In this document: one piece after another, positions 14,041 to 25,198 of the stretch | Position numbering within the stretch: position 1 is the stretch's first letter | Layout of the letters: each line of letters starts with the position of its first letter | Source of the DNA: Piromyces finnis | Taxonomy: Eukaryota; Neocallimastigomycota; Neocallimastigomycetes; Neocallimastigales; Neocallimastigaceae | Assembly: GCA_002104945.1 (NCBI GenBank) | Contig: MCFH01000010.1 | Coordinates: 1,112,501-1,176,500 of the forward strand | DNA: 64,000 nucleotides | Direction: 5' to 3' | The notes under the pieces: generated by a model | What the model was told of the DNA's origin: nothing | What the model saw: the letters and a program-made list of their open reading frames with translations, nothing else | Database searches by the model: none | Position numbers and translations under genes: made by a program

Positions 14041-16040
14041 TTAGATTTTCTTTAAGAATATCTTATTTGTATAATCAAACATTCTTGGACCAGGTAGATC
14101 TTTAGTTAGAGGGTCAGCTAACATTTCTTTAGTATTTACATATTCGATTTTTATATTGTTCTTTTCTATGTTGTCAATAATGAAGTGGTAGTGTATATTT
14201 ATGTGTTTTAACTTTGTGTTTATTTCACCGTTTTCTATTATTTTCTTGCTTGCTTTGTTGTCGGTGAATAAAGTTATATTTTTGTTGTAATTAAAAATTT
14301 CGTCCACCATGTTTTTGATCCATAAGATTTTCTTCGTATTCATGGACGTACTAATGTACTCAGCCTCAGCGGTAGATGTTGCCACACAAGTTTGTTTCTT
14401 GGATAACCAGCATATTGGGCTATTTCCCATTAGGATTATCCCTCCAGAGGTAGATTTAAAGTCTTCTGCGCCTCCGTAGTCCGAATCAGTGTATCCTTGT
14501 ATTTTTCCTTCTCCACTGTATTCGATTTTGTAATGTTTGGTAGTAGATATGTATCTGAAAATATTTACAATTGTATTTCAGTCAGATACTGTTGGATTTT
14601 CAGATTTTCTTGCAGCTTTGTTTACTGCAAACGCTATATCCGGTCTTGTACATTTTGACAGATATATTAATGCACCTATTGCACTTTTATATTTTGTTTT
14701 ATCAAATTGGTTATTATTTGAGGTGTTCTTGTCGGTTGTTGTACATGGCGTATTTCTTCTACGTACGTTTTCCATATGAAATCTTTGTAATACATTATTA
14801 ATGTAATTCTCTTGGGAAATAATGTATTTGGATCCTTTCTTTTCAATCTTTATTCCTAGAATGTAACTAATAGGGCCGCTATTTGATATTTTAAATCTAC
14901 TTTTAATTTTGCTTATTACTCTCTCTATTGTATTTGTTTTTCCAATTATAACCATGTCGTCTACATATAGACCAATTATACATTTTACGTATTTATTTTC
15001 TTTTAACGTATAAATACATGGTTCGGATTTTAATGGTTTAAAGTTATTATTTTTCAGGAATTTATCTATTGTTTTATTCCATTGTCTTCCTGATTGTTTT
15101 AAACCATAGAGAGCTTTATTCAGCTTCCAGTATCCTCCCCCAAAGTTGCTATCTCCAAGCGGAATTGTGGTATAAATATCTGTATCCAATGGAGCATTGA
15201 GGTAGGCAGCTTTTATATCAAGCTGATATATATCCCACTTAAATTTTGCAGCAATAGCAATAATAAATTTTAGACTGTCAATATTTAATGTAGGGGAATA
15301 GGTTAAGTCAAAATCAATACCTTGTTTTTGACGGAAACCTCTAGCGACAAGTCTAGCTTTAAAACGTACAATATTATTATTGCTGTCCCTTTTAACAGCA
15401 AAAACCCATTTGGTAGATATAATATTCTTGTTTTTTGGGATATTTTTAACCAGGGACATAATTTTGTTAGAATATAAATTATTTAATTCATCTTGAATGG
15501 CTGCTTTCCAATATTTAGAATTCGTACAAGACATAGCTTCTTTGTACGTAGTGGGAGCATCAGTAAAAACGGTAGCTATAAATTTGTTTTTGTGCTTCTT
15601 AGGAGTACTGGAATTATTCAGAGAGGTAGGACTGCAAGGCCTTTTTCTTTCAGGATGGTAGGAATCATCAGATTTATCGGCCATGATATCATCCATGATA
15701 TCATTTTCATCTTCCAAGTTTGGATCAGGATCATCCATAGATTTATTGTCATCTGAAATATAAGAATGGGAATCACGTGTCATATCAGGAGAATCAGAAA
15801 TTTTTGAATTTAAATTTTTAGTATCATTAATGTGAATATTATCAGAGTAGGAAGAATTATCCTGTGTAACGTTAGAATTTTTGCTAGAATTATGACGTGG
15901 ATTATTTGGTTTATCATCCAATAGAATGTCTTCATTTTTAATTTGAATTTTTGAAAAATTTTTATTAATAAAATTTTTTTCACTATGATCAGTATTAGGA
16001 TATTCAGTAGTATTTTCACCAGTATTTTTGGTAATATTTC
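14041..16040 (-). pseudogene. Copia reverse transcriptase-RNase H region, broken
   Basis: The second half of the pol frame. It contains the pre-RT region (AVKRDSNNNIVRFKARLVARGF), the catalytic YVDDMVII of the reverse transcriptase, and at the end the RNase H block with ATSTAEAEYIS. It lies one base out of frame with the gag-integrase frame; the switch point is near 16038, judged by where the Asn/Glu-rich linker becomes normal in this frame. A TGA at 14578-14580 stands where copia proteins have the Trp of PTVSDW, so it is a likely TGG to TGA change. Reading resumes in the same frame to the stop at 14041. Programmed recoding at the first site cannot be excluded but no slippery heptamer was seen. 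Confidence 0.85.
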
Positions 16041-19000
16041 GTTACAATAGGAAATATTTTCGGTGGTAGAATATTCAGTAGGAGAATTTTTATAATATTC
16101 AGGATTTTTAATGATTTCATTTTTGTTTTTGTCGGCAAGAGTATTACCATAACAAACGTAATCAGGACCAGGAGTTACAGGATATTGGTATTTATTATTT
16201 TCGTCAATATTATTAGAAATTTTGTAATTTTTCTTTTCGAAATTGCAATTGTCATTTGCAATTTCTTCTAAAACTTTTAAAATGTCATTTGTAAATTTAT
16301 TTTTATTAAATTTCGAATTTGAATTATTATTTTTGTTATTGGTTTGAGTGTCGCTTTTTAAATTACTGTTTAAATTGTTTTTTGAATTTTCTTCAATTTT
16401 GGAATTAATATTAGTCCTTATATTAGTTTCTTCTTTTTCTTTGGTAGTTATCTCTTCGTCTTTATATTTGGTATTTTCATAAGCTGGGTCCTCGTCCATA
16501 TTGTTGTTATTACCTTCTTCAACCATTTCTTCTTCTACTTCTTCTTTTTCTATTTCTTCTTCATCATTATTATTGGAGTGGATATTCACCATTTTCTTGG
16601 AAGTAGTCCTTTCTGTGTTATTATTTTCTTTATTTATGATTGAATTTGTATCCGTATTGTTGTTGTTCTTTGATGATTCTGAGGGGTCCTTTCTGTCGTA
16701 ATTATTGATATTATATGAATCATTGAAAGAGAAATACGGATCGTTTATATTTTTATTTTTATAATTATAATGTGCCGGCTTATCTTCACAGCATTCTATT
16801 TCCCTAGAATAGTGGATTTTAAGTTTATCACCACATATCTTCATGACGATATATGAGTGATGTGCTTCACTGAACCCAAGAAATATTCCTTCCTTCGAGT
16901 TAGGCGCGAATTTTGACTTTTTAAGAGAATAGTCCTTAAAGTAGCATATGCATCCAAATACCTTTAGGTATTTTAGATCGGCTTCCTCGTTCGTAAACAC
17001 TTCATCAGGAATTAAGTTATCGTTTCCTTGGTGTGGTATTTTGTTGTAAATATAACAAGAATATTTAACAGCAAAACTCCAAAAGTCTTCAGATAATTTA
17101 GCCCAATATAAAAGCGTTTTAGCAGAATTTTGAATTGTTTGGTTTATTCTTTCTGCTTTACCATTTAATTCATGTATGTAAGGAGGTGAATTTATCTTAG
17201 ATATACCGTTTTCCTTACAATATTTTATAACTTTACTACTATTATACTCTTTTGCACCATCTGTCTTGAATGTTTTGACTTTATATTTGTCAAAAGTATT
17301 ATTGGCATTCTTTAGGAATTCAATAATAATGTCCGGTGCCTCAGACCTTGACTTGAGAGTATAAATCCAGAGTTTTCTTGAGTATTCATCCAGCATAGTC
17401 ATAAAATACTTCTTATTATTGACGGATGAATTAAACGGGCCTGAAATATCGGAGTGAATAGTCTCTGGAACTCTTCCGGCTTTGGGTACAGTTTTGTTAT
17501 GTGGAGACTTCTTCATTTTAGATATTTTACAGTCTAGGCAAGGAGTTACTTTAATTTTATGTTGTTTTAGGTATTTCTTCAGATCCTTCTGGTAGAAATG
17601 GCCTAATCTCTTATGCCATATACCTAAATCATCTTCAAAATTTGCAATAAATGGTTCATTTATCTTTTTATCAATGTTTATGAGCTTAATTTTAAATTGG
17701 TTTAATTCATTTGAATACGTTTGCATTATATTTTTATTTTCAGAGTCCTTGAAAATAAGCCTGACTTTTCCATCATCAGTAATATCTATAATGCTTCTTA
17801 AACCAACTTTAGCAAGTCCTACACCACTAATTAAATTCTTGCTAACTTTGTCTGAGTACAAAACTTTTTCTAACTTGTAAGTTTTGTTTTTTACCTTAAA
17901 CTCATATGAACCATAACCACTAAATTCACATGTAGTTCCATTTGCACATCTAAGTTGAATGTGCTCTTCTGTGAAGTTCTCTAGAATGTCCTTATTATTA
18001 ACGATATGTTCGGCGGCACCAGTATCATAGAACCATTCGTCGTATTTATTTTCTCCATACACATAATCTATATCCTTTGTGTTAGGAGTGTCTTCCTCTG
18101 TAACTTCATCCTTTTCAATTAGGTAGATATTTCTTTCTGTCAGAGGTCTGATATCTTCGAATTCTACGTTAATTCCATAATTTTCATTATCGTCATAGTC
18201 TTCGACGAAATCTACTTCTTGTTCGAATTTCTTTTGTTGTTTTTTCTTGTGAACTTGCCTCCCTTGTTGTGAATTTCTCTTTTGTTTACTTTGGTTAAAG
18301 GCCCTGTTGTTGTTTTTTCTTTGGTCCCTTTCCATTTTGGCCTTTTGGTTGTATTCACACATTTCGGTAGAGTGTCCATGTTCACAACAGATATGGCAGT
18401 AGGTACGGTGGCTTCTGTTTATATTTCTTCTATTACCGTAGCTTTTATTCTTTGTTGATTTGTTTTCTCTACTAACAAAATCAACATCCATTGGATCATC
18501 AACTTCGTCATCTTCATCTTGGTCGTTGTTGGTCCAATCTTCGAAGTAGGATTTGGCGTTGATATAACTTTTGACCTTCTCATAGAGCTGATCATAAGTT
18601 TCATCTAAGGTTACACTTACTTGGTTCTTGACACTTCTTGGAAGGGAATTGTACATATATTTTAGTTTTTCCCTTTCACTTAAGGACATTTTTAATTCAG
18701 ACATCTCAAGGAAGATTTCCTTGATTTTATCGATTGTTTTACTGACTTTGCTTACATCTTCTGTATGTAATTTTCTTAACTTCTTTAGCCAGTATTCAAT
18801 GTCTGCATTGGCGTTACCGTATTTTGTATTCAACTTTTTGAATACTTGGTAACTATTGGAACTATGACCAATCTCTCTGAGGATCTTCTCATCCACATTT
18901 TGAATGATCATAAGGTAAGTATCAGCATTTAGCTTTTCAGCCGCTGATATAATCTCGGCCTTATAAATTGACAAGTTTGCCAATTTATTGGCGGCTACAA

Positions 19001-19319
19001 CATTGTTATTAATGTTGCTGCTTGTATTGGCGTCCTCCCCCGTAGTCTTAATGAGGGTTTTATAAACAGACGCAAGATTGCTGTTAGGACGGTAGTCCGC
19101 GGCTTCAGCAATAATCCTCATAATAGCCATATTATATTCATCTTTGAGATTAAGGTTTATCTCAAAGTTGTTGTCTTTAATGGTTCCAACTATGTCTTGT
19201 TCAAGGTAGCTAGTTAGACCCTGTCTAGTGGCGGCTGCCTTGATTAAAAGACTCCAAGTATCAAAGTTGGACTTTCCATGAAGACGTTGGTCATTGGCTA
19301 AAATGAATTGTTGGGACAT
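15810..19319 (-). CDS. Copia Gag-protease-integrase polyprotein
   Basis: I chose the ATG at 19319-19317 (MSQQFILANDQRLHGKSNFD), a typical copia Gag start, over an in-frame ATG seven codons upstream. The order is: Gag with a CCHC zinc knuckle CHICCEHGHSTEMC near residue 306; aspartic protease with YDTGAAEHIV; integrase with the HHCC zinc site (HKRLGH...CLDCK) and the DDE core, including IHSDISGPF, FKTDGAKEY and ELNGKAERINQ. Next comes an acidic, Asn/Glu-rich linker. The last 75 or so codons before the stop at 15810 are Ile/Leu/Lys-rich and look out of frame, so true coding probably leaves this frame near 16038. Confidence 0.9.
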   Translation of the reverse strand: MSQQFILANDQRLHGKSNFDTWSLLIKAAATRQGLTSYLEQDIVGTIKDNNFEINLNLKDEYNMAIMRIIAEAADYRPNSNLASVYKTLIKTTGEDANTSSNINNNVVAANKLANLSIYKAEIISAAEKLNADTYLMIIQNVDEKILREIGHSSNSYQVFKKLNTKYGNANADIEYWLKKLRKLHTEDVSKVSKTIDKIKEIFLEMSELKMSLSEREKLKYMYNSLPRSVKNQVSVTLDETYDQLYEKVKSYINAKSYFEDWTNNDQDEDDEVDDPMDVDFVSRENKSTKNKSYGNRRNINRSHRTYCHICCEHGHSTEMCEYNQKAKMERDQRKNNNRAFNQSKQKRNSQQGRQVHKKKQQKKFEQEVDFVEDYDDNENYGINVEFEDIRPLTERNIYLIEKDEVTEEDTPNTKDIDYVYGENKYDEWFYDTGAAEHIVNNKDILENFTEEHIQLRCANGTTCEFSGYGSYEFKVKNKTYKLEKVLYSDKVSKNLISGVGLAKVGLRSIIDITDDGKVRLIFKDSENKNIMQTYSNELNQFKIKLINIDKKINEPFIANFEDDLGIWHKRLGHFYQKDLKKYLKQHKIKVTPCLDCKISKMKKSPHNKTVPKAGRVPETIHSDISGPFNSSVNNKKYFMTMLDEYSRKLWIYTLKSRSEAPDIIIEFLKNANNTFDKYKVKTFKTDGAKEYNSSKVIKYCKENGISKINSPPYIHELNGKAERINQTIQNSAKTLLYWAKLSEDFWSFAVKYSCYIYNKIPHQGNDNLIPDEVFTNEEADLKYLKVFGCICYFKDYSLKKSKFAPNSKEGIFLGFSEAHHSYIVMKICGDKLKIHYSREIECCEDKPAHYNYKNKNINDPYFSFNDSYNINNYDRKDPSESSKNNNNTDTNSIINKENNNTERTTSKKMVNIHSNNNDEEEIEKEEVEEEMVEEGNNNNMDEDPAYENTKYKDEEITTKEKEETNIRTNINSKIEENSKNNLNSNLKSDTQTNNKNNNSNSKFNKNKFTNDILKVLEEIANDNCNFEKKNYKISNNIDENNKYQYPVTPGPDYVCYGNTLADKNKNEIIKNPEYYKNSPTEYSTTENISYCNEILPKILVKILLNILILIIVKKILLIKIFQKFKLKMKTFYWMINQIIHVIILAKILTLHRIILPTLIIFTLMILKI

Positions 19320-19382
19320 ATTAAAATTTTTAATACACAAAATTTTGTTTTAAATTTTTCTTAAGAAATTTTTATTATTGAT

Positions 19383-19403
19383 TAGAGTTTGAGACTCTTA
19401 ATC
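19383..19403 (-). other. Primer binding site, apparently for half tRNA-Lys(CUU)
   Basis: Immediately inside the 5' LTR the plus strand reads TAGAG, TTT, GAGACTCTTAATC. The 11-mer GACTCTTAATC is the anticodon loop and adjoining stem of tRNA-Lys(CUU), as I remember it from yeast and animals. The preceding TAGAG fits the 3' side of the D-arm. The element RNA (minus strand) would pair with the 5' half of that tRNA, whose 3' end near position 39-40 would be extended into the LTR. Copia of Drosophila uses a half tRNA-iMet in the same way. Confidence 0.7.
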
Positions 19404-19672
19404 TGTGAAATAAATTTAATTAATAAATAATTTTATTAATAAGGTTAACAAAGAGAAAAAGTTACATTGTAAATATTACAGTTATATAATGAGATGTAAG
19501 GTCATGTGACCATAAAAAATAAAATAAAATAAATAAAAATAACTTTCTCTACAACACGTAGACATTACGTTTACAACACTTTTAATACATGTTTATGTTT
19601 TTATAAAATAGTCACGTGTGTAATAAATATATGATATAGATAAATAAAATTATGTGTCCATAAATGTTCACA
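19404..19672 (-). repeat. 5' LTR of copia element
   Basis: Right LTR, 269 bp, near-identical to 13759-14028. It should hold the element's promoter, being upstream of the Gag start on the minus strand. Confidence 0.95.
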
Positions 19673-21149
19673 AGTTTTAATAGAATTATCGATTTTAATA
19701 AATAAATATTATAACCTAATCTTATATGTAAAAATAATAATAATAAATTTAAGTGAAATTTTAACTTAACCCTTATATATATATATGAGTTTTTATGAAA
19801 TGTCTAATAAAAATTTTATAAAAATGATTAAATATAATGTTCTGAATTTTAAATAGTATTATGAGAATGTAAAAATAAATAATAGAATATTTATAATTCA
19901 ATATTTTATATTTTACAATATAAAAATAAAAATATACATAGACTATTTCAATAATATATTAATTATTAATTTTAAATATAAACTTAATATTTTTTTTTTT
20001 TTTTTTGATTATATGGTATTATAAATAACTTTTTATACAATATAAATGATGGTGTTATTTATTTAAATTTATTATGATTATATATATTATTGATATAAAA
20101 AATTAATTCTTTAAAAAATTAAATTAACCAAAAAGTGTATCTTATTATATTTTATATTCAAATAATTATTTAAATACTTGAATGTTTGTATAATAAAATA
20201 ATAAAGATTAAGAATTTCAAAAGTACCAAAAACTTTTATATAAAAATAATATTAAAAAAAAAATCTAACATTTGGTATGAAACTATTACTAGAATACTCA
20301 AAATTCTTACATATAATAAGAAACCATTTTTTAATATAATTATGAATTATGAAAGGTCCTTCTTTTTAGAATAAAGATAGTTGTACCCTTTGTTATTTTG
20401 AATTTATGAATTGTAACTTTGAATAAGTACCTAATAACATTATATCATTATATAGCAATTAAATTACCATACAAAAATTTTAAATTTTATAATTATAACA
20501 AAACAAAGATTTTTCTTTTTATTATTATTATTATCATTAGAAAATTTTAACTTTAATTTTTTTTTTTGTTAATACTTAACTAATAATTAATAAATTATCA
20601 TTATCATTATCATTCATTATCATCTATTTTATATAAGCATTTCTTTTTCATTTGTCGATAAGTGTTTTAATTATTATTTAAATATCTAATGTTATATATC
20701 CATATTTTAAATACTTTTTTTTATAATATAAAAATTAAAATATATATTAGAAAGGTATTTCATAAAAAATATTAACATTTTTTAAATAGTATATATTTTA
20801 GTTAAAGTTTAAAATATATATATAATAGAACCTAGAAATAAATAAAAATTTTGTGAAATATATTCTAGTAATTTGTAATTTCAATTAAATAAAGAATTAT
20901 TCTCATATTTGAGTGTTATAATTGTATTTGAATTTAATATTTTAATGCTACTAAAATATTCGGCAAATTATAATAATAATATTTAATAATTTTAATTAAA
21001 TTATCTAAAAGTTTAGATTATCAGCTTTGATATTACTATCATTTTATATTTTTATTATAAATATTAATATTGCTTTATTGCTAATATTATCGATAGATTA
21101 ATAAGAATATTAAAATATTGATATATAATTTACAATAAATTTTATTTTT
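19673..21149. other. AT-rich intergenic region
   Basis: No gene was seen. A 62-codon open stretch at 20186-20374 has no recognisable motif and intergenic-like composition. The target duplication AGTTT of the copia element is at the left end. Confidence 0.6.
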
Positions 21150-21680
21150 ATTATATTTAATGACAGCAAATACTTTGAAGCTTTAATTATATTAATTATG
21201 AGTTAAAAATTTATAAAAACTAAAAAATAAAAAAAAAAAAAAAGAAATTTAATTAAAAACAAATTTATAAAAATAGGTATAATGTGCTCTAATAATTTTA
21301 ATTAAAGTAAGAAGATTGTTATATTAAGAGTATAATAATTGCATTTGACATTCAATAGGACTCAGAGTCAGGGAACAGTGCAAAGCTATGATTTCCATTA
21401 GTTGAGTTGGCCCTATTGGTCTGTCTTATTGCTTTTTTAACATTAGTGTTCATAGTTGTTGCTTTAAACCTTTTGAGTATTGAGTATTGTCAGCTATTAA
21501 CATAATATTAATATAAAGTCATAAGTTATTGCATTATGATATTATTTGAAATATTTAATTTACAGTTAAAAATAGAGATTTTTCATATGTACTTAGTATT
21601 AATTTGACACTTGTAGAAAGCTTTTCCATTCTCTTAAATTGTTTTTGTTAAACTTCTTTTCTAAGAAGAAATTTAATTTT
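21150..21680 (-). mobile_element. Decayed LINE 3' fragment (copy A)
   Basis: The stretch aligns by eye with the 3' end of the better copy at 27042-28800: the GACAGCAAATACTTTGAAGC start resembles that copy's GGCATCAAATATTTTTAAAC. The same coding blocks follow, such as TTGGCCCT and GCTTTAAACCTTTTGAG. It carries many stops and indels. It ends at AAGAAGAAATTTAA, the same place where copy B2 (24588-25198) ends. Confidence 0.75.
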
Positions 21681-21859
21681 TTTTATATATTATATAATAA
21701 ATAAATAAATAAATAAATAAATATATGATTAAATATAAGAATTTTTAGTTTTATAATAGTTTGATAAACTTTACAATTTGTACTATATAAAATTGATCTT
21801 TACCTAACAAATTAAAGAGAAATTACATCATATATGATAATGTGATATCTACTAAACTT

Positions 21860-22540
21860 TCTAATGAGGCTTTAATTGCTATATTTGAAGAATTAATTGG
21901 GAATGTTTCTTTTGGTTACGGTGCCTTACTAAAAACATCAAATAGTAGCTTCACAGAGCTATTAATGTTAAGAATTGTTTTAGAAAAAAAAAAGCCGTAA
22001 GACTATCTATATATGGAATATGAAATCCTGATCAACCGTAAAGCTGTTTATTGAAATATCTTTGTTCTGCCATATTGATTTGTAGCTCATGATAAACTAA
22101 TATTTTATTAAGAAAGAATGTAAAAACATAATTATAAATAATTTTACTTTGTTCTGTTTTAAGGAGTAAGTGATAATTTGATTTCTATATTTTAATATTT
22201 TGTGAAAAAGATCGTCAAGAAAGTCGAGTGAAGAAGTGAATAAATGAAGAATATTTTAAAATTCAATTATGAAATAATTCCCAAATTGATTAATATAAAT
22301 CAATTTGAATTAAGAAATTTGTTATTAATATATTTGAGGGTTTTACTTTTATTATTGAAGTTATTATTTTTTCAATAATCTTTTTTATGTCATTAAGATC
22401 TTTAATATTGATTATTAAGTCTAATAAGTTTATTATGTAATATGTAATATTCTTTAACCCAAGAGTAGTGAAATATGAGAGATAAGAGGAATATGTCGGA
22501 CAAGATATATAATAATACAGTTTAATTTTTTTCACTTAAC
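21860..22540 (-). mobile_element. Decayed fragment of a second LINE family, knuckle region
   Basis: The stretch parallels 26450-27041: shared strings include AAAGCTGTTTATTGAAATATCTTTGTTC-like text (26466: CTGTTCATTCAAATGTC), GTGAAAAAG, AAGAAATTTGTT and AACCCAAGAGTA. It is strongly degenerate. The 81-codon open stretch at 22290-22535 lies in it and is not a gene. Confidence 0.6.
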
Positions 22541-22839
22541 AAAACATTTTATTTTTGAGAAGAATAAGTACTCGAAAGAAGAAAGTATCCTTAAATTCTT
22601 GTAAGAGCATATCTGATTTTTTTTAATATACAAAATAATTGTTATTAAAGTTTAAATAGTAAAAGTTATATACTCCAAAAAATAATTTTGCGGATAAGAG
22701 ATTGAGCTGTACAAAATACTTTTCTTTTTATTGGAACCAAGTAATGGGTATAATGAGAGATTTTACTTATTTATTTAGAATGTATGAATAAATAACTTTT
22801 TTTTTTTTTTTTTTTTTTAAATCAATTGGTGAAAAAAAT

Positions 22840-23470
22840 TATTAAAAAAAGAGAATAAAGATTCTGATATATATTTAGTAAAATAAGAAAAAGATCTTCA
22901 TTGAAAGGGCTTTTTTAAGGTTCTTCTTACTAGTAACAAACAGAGCAATATTATCTAAAAAGAGTCCACTAACACAATGCTTATTTCTTATATAAATACC
23001 AAACTTTTCACGTATATTTAAAATATTATATTAATGAAGAGATTGAACAATATTGGTGAAAGAAATCATTTTTATTATAAAGTGTAATTGATAAGAAATT
23101 TATTAGAAAGTATATTAAAGAAACACACATGAGCTTTTGAGTAGAGAAGATATTATTAAGAAAGTCATAATGTTTGCTATAAATATCTGATTTATATAAC
23201 TTTGTAAGAATGTCAAGAGGAATTGAATCGTATGCTTTTTTAAGGTAAAAGAAAGTAATATAAATAAATAAACTGATAAATTTTTCTTAGTTACGAAAAT
23301 AAAACTGTTTATATTTGATAAAGTTATGAGAAAGAGTATACTTTGAAATTTTATAGTTTTTAGAAATAATTATAAAACCAATATTTATATTATGATATAT
23401 CGTGATGATTATTGCAGGGCTGAAAAATCACTTTCCTTTGAAAATGAAAGTAATGATTTGAGATCTTTCA
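22840..23470 (-). mobile_element. Decayed LINE reverse transcriptase fragment
   Basis: By eye this matches 1-850 of the window, the RT region of the intact LINE. It begins GAGAATAAAG and ATTCTGA as there, and shares GGTTCTTCTTACTA, ATCGTATGCTTTTTTAAGG and AAGTTATGAGAAAGAG. About 170 bp between the counterparts of positions 85 and 255 are missing. Numerous stops break it. A poly(T) run lies just left (22798-22818). Confidence 0.75.
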
Positions 23471-23474
23471 GTAA

Positions 23475-24587
23475 ATCAATGCTTTTTTTTTTAAAAGTAT
23501 AAAATATTTTAAACTTTTATTATTATTTTAATAAAGATTATAATCCATATTTTAAAAATAAAATTAAAAATCTAAATAAAAAATAAATTTAATTAGAGAT
23601 AAATGAGTAAAAATTGGGTATAATGAGTTAATAATTGTTAAAAATGGAAATCTTTTATAAGTGCCTGGTTTAATTTTTCATCTGTAAAATTTTTTCCATC
23701 CCTTTACTTCTTCATCTAAGAAGGAGTTTAAATATTTTTTTTCACAGACTAGAATAATTATGTACATTAATATTTACTAGGTTATTGGAATTATTAGTAA
23801 CTAAATTACTATATAAACTAACATAGTTATTCAAGTTTAAAGAATTAAAATTATTATCTCCATTATTACTATAAATACCTTATTTTTATCATATATATCA
23901 GTATTAATAGTAGTATTAATATTATCTCTAACACTATTTCTATTATTATCAATATTTTCCTTATTATTGATGGGACTATTTGAATGATTTTTACTATGAT
24001 AATTGATGATTTGGACTAGGCAATTATAATGTTTAACACAGATATCATTGAATTTTTGACATTCAATTAATCAATATTAAACATTTTAATTATCATTTTT
24101 ACACTTTTACAACATGAACAATGATTAATATAAACTAGTTCAACTAATTCATCGGCTTTAGTAACTTTAGTATGTAGCTTGAATTTGTTTCTTGCATTCA
24201 ATGGTAATAGTTATAAAACTCTAGGTGCTCATAACATAACATAATTAAATCTTTAGTTTCTATAAATTTATTATCATTATAATAATATTGTGCTTTAAGA
24301 TTTTTCAATAAAAGTTTTTAATTAATTTATCATCTTTTTGTTTCTGTAATTTCTTGTCAAGAGTTTTACTCGATTTGCACCATGTATATTTTTTGAATTT
24401 AGGAATGTAATTATTTAAGTAATTCTAAGTAAAAAATAATACAATTAGTGATTTTTCATTTGAAGAAACACTTAATATGAGCTAAAGCACATTTTACAGA
24501 TGATGGAAGATTCATGCATTTTGAAATGAAATAGAATAGAAATGGAAATGATACTGTTTTGTAGACGTCTTTAATTCATTATTATTT
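23475..24587 (-). mobile_element. Decayed LINE 3' fragment (copy B)
   Basis: It begins with a poly(T), the element's poly(A) tail on the minus strand, then 3' untranslated and coding remnants matching 27042-28800: AAGAAGGAGTTTAAATA, ACTAGAATAATTATG, the Asn/Ser linker, and CACCATGTATATTTT. Part of the 3' coding block is deleted. Confidence 0.7.
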
Positions 24588-25198
24588 TTTTAATAGCAGA
24601 TAATATTTTGAAGCCTTTATTAAAATTATAATAAATATGGATATAAAAATAAATTTAAAAAATAAATATACTTATACACAAATAAATAAACAATGGTTAT
24701 ATATATTCTAGTGATTTTAATAAAAGTATGAAGATCCATATTATATTAAAGATATAACAATTGCATTTGGCTTCCAATGGGACTCAGTTTCAAAGATCAA
24801 AATTTGTCATAGTACAAAATTATGTCTCCATTAGTTCAGTTGCTACTAGCTTGTCTTACTATTTCTTCAGAATTTATGCTCTTGGTTGTTGTTTTAAACC
24901 TTATGAGTATTGACTATTATTGGTGAATAACACAAGATATTATTAGGGTTAGAGTTCCGTGACGATTGTAAAAACGGAAATCTTTCATAAATGATCGGAT
25001 TTTTCTGGAATTAGTATTTTATTCCTGAAATACCTGATTTTTGGCCATTTTTTTTTGCATTTTTTGAAAATTTTCTGGTATAAAGTCTGATTAAAACTCT
25101 AAATACTAATTCATCGCTTAGTTTGTCACTTGTAATGTTCTTTCCATTCCTTTGAGTTATCATTATTGTTAAAACATCTTCCTCTATGAAGGAATTTA
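24588..25198 (-). mobile_element. Decayed LINE 3' fragment (copy B2)
   Basis: It begins with a short poly(T) and AGCAGATAATATTTTGAAGCC, then the 3' coding blocks of the family (TCCAATGGGACTCAG, CTTGTCTTACTATTTCTTC). It ends at GAAGGAATTTAA, where the poly(T) of copy C starts. Confidence 0.7.

Larger units (their letters stand above)
13759..19672 (-). mobile_element. Ty1/copia LTR retrotransposon, near-complete but with coding lesions
   Basis: A 5.9-kb minus-strand element bounded by LTRs of 270 and 269 bp. The outer ends begin TGTGAA and end TTCACA, a 6-bp inverted terminal repeat. A 5-bp target duplication AGTTT is present at 13754-13758 and 19673-19677. Inside are a primer site next to the 5' LTR, a polypurine tract next to the 3' LTR, and gag, protease, integrase, reverse transcriptase and RNase H in the copia order. 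The LTRs differ only by one A in an A-run, so insertion is recent. Coding is broken by a frameshift near 16038 and an in-frame TGA at 14578-14580. Confidence 0.95.

Noticed and set aside
15493-15756. Plus-strand frames over the copia element
   Set aside because: Antisense shadows of pol; the same applies to 14537-14801, 16501-16701, 17674-17880 and 18628-18852.
20186-20374. 62-codon plus-strand frame
   Set aside because: Intergenic composition, Lys/Ile/Asn from AT content, no motif.
22290-22535. 81-codon minus-strand frame
   Set aside because: Lies in a decayed LINE fragment and has no domain.
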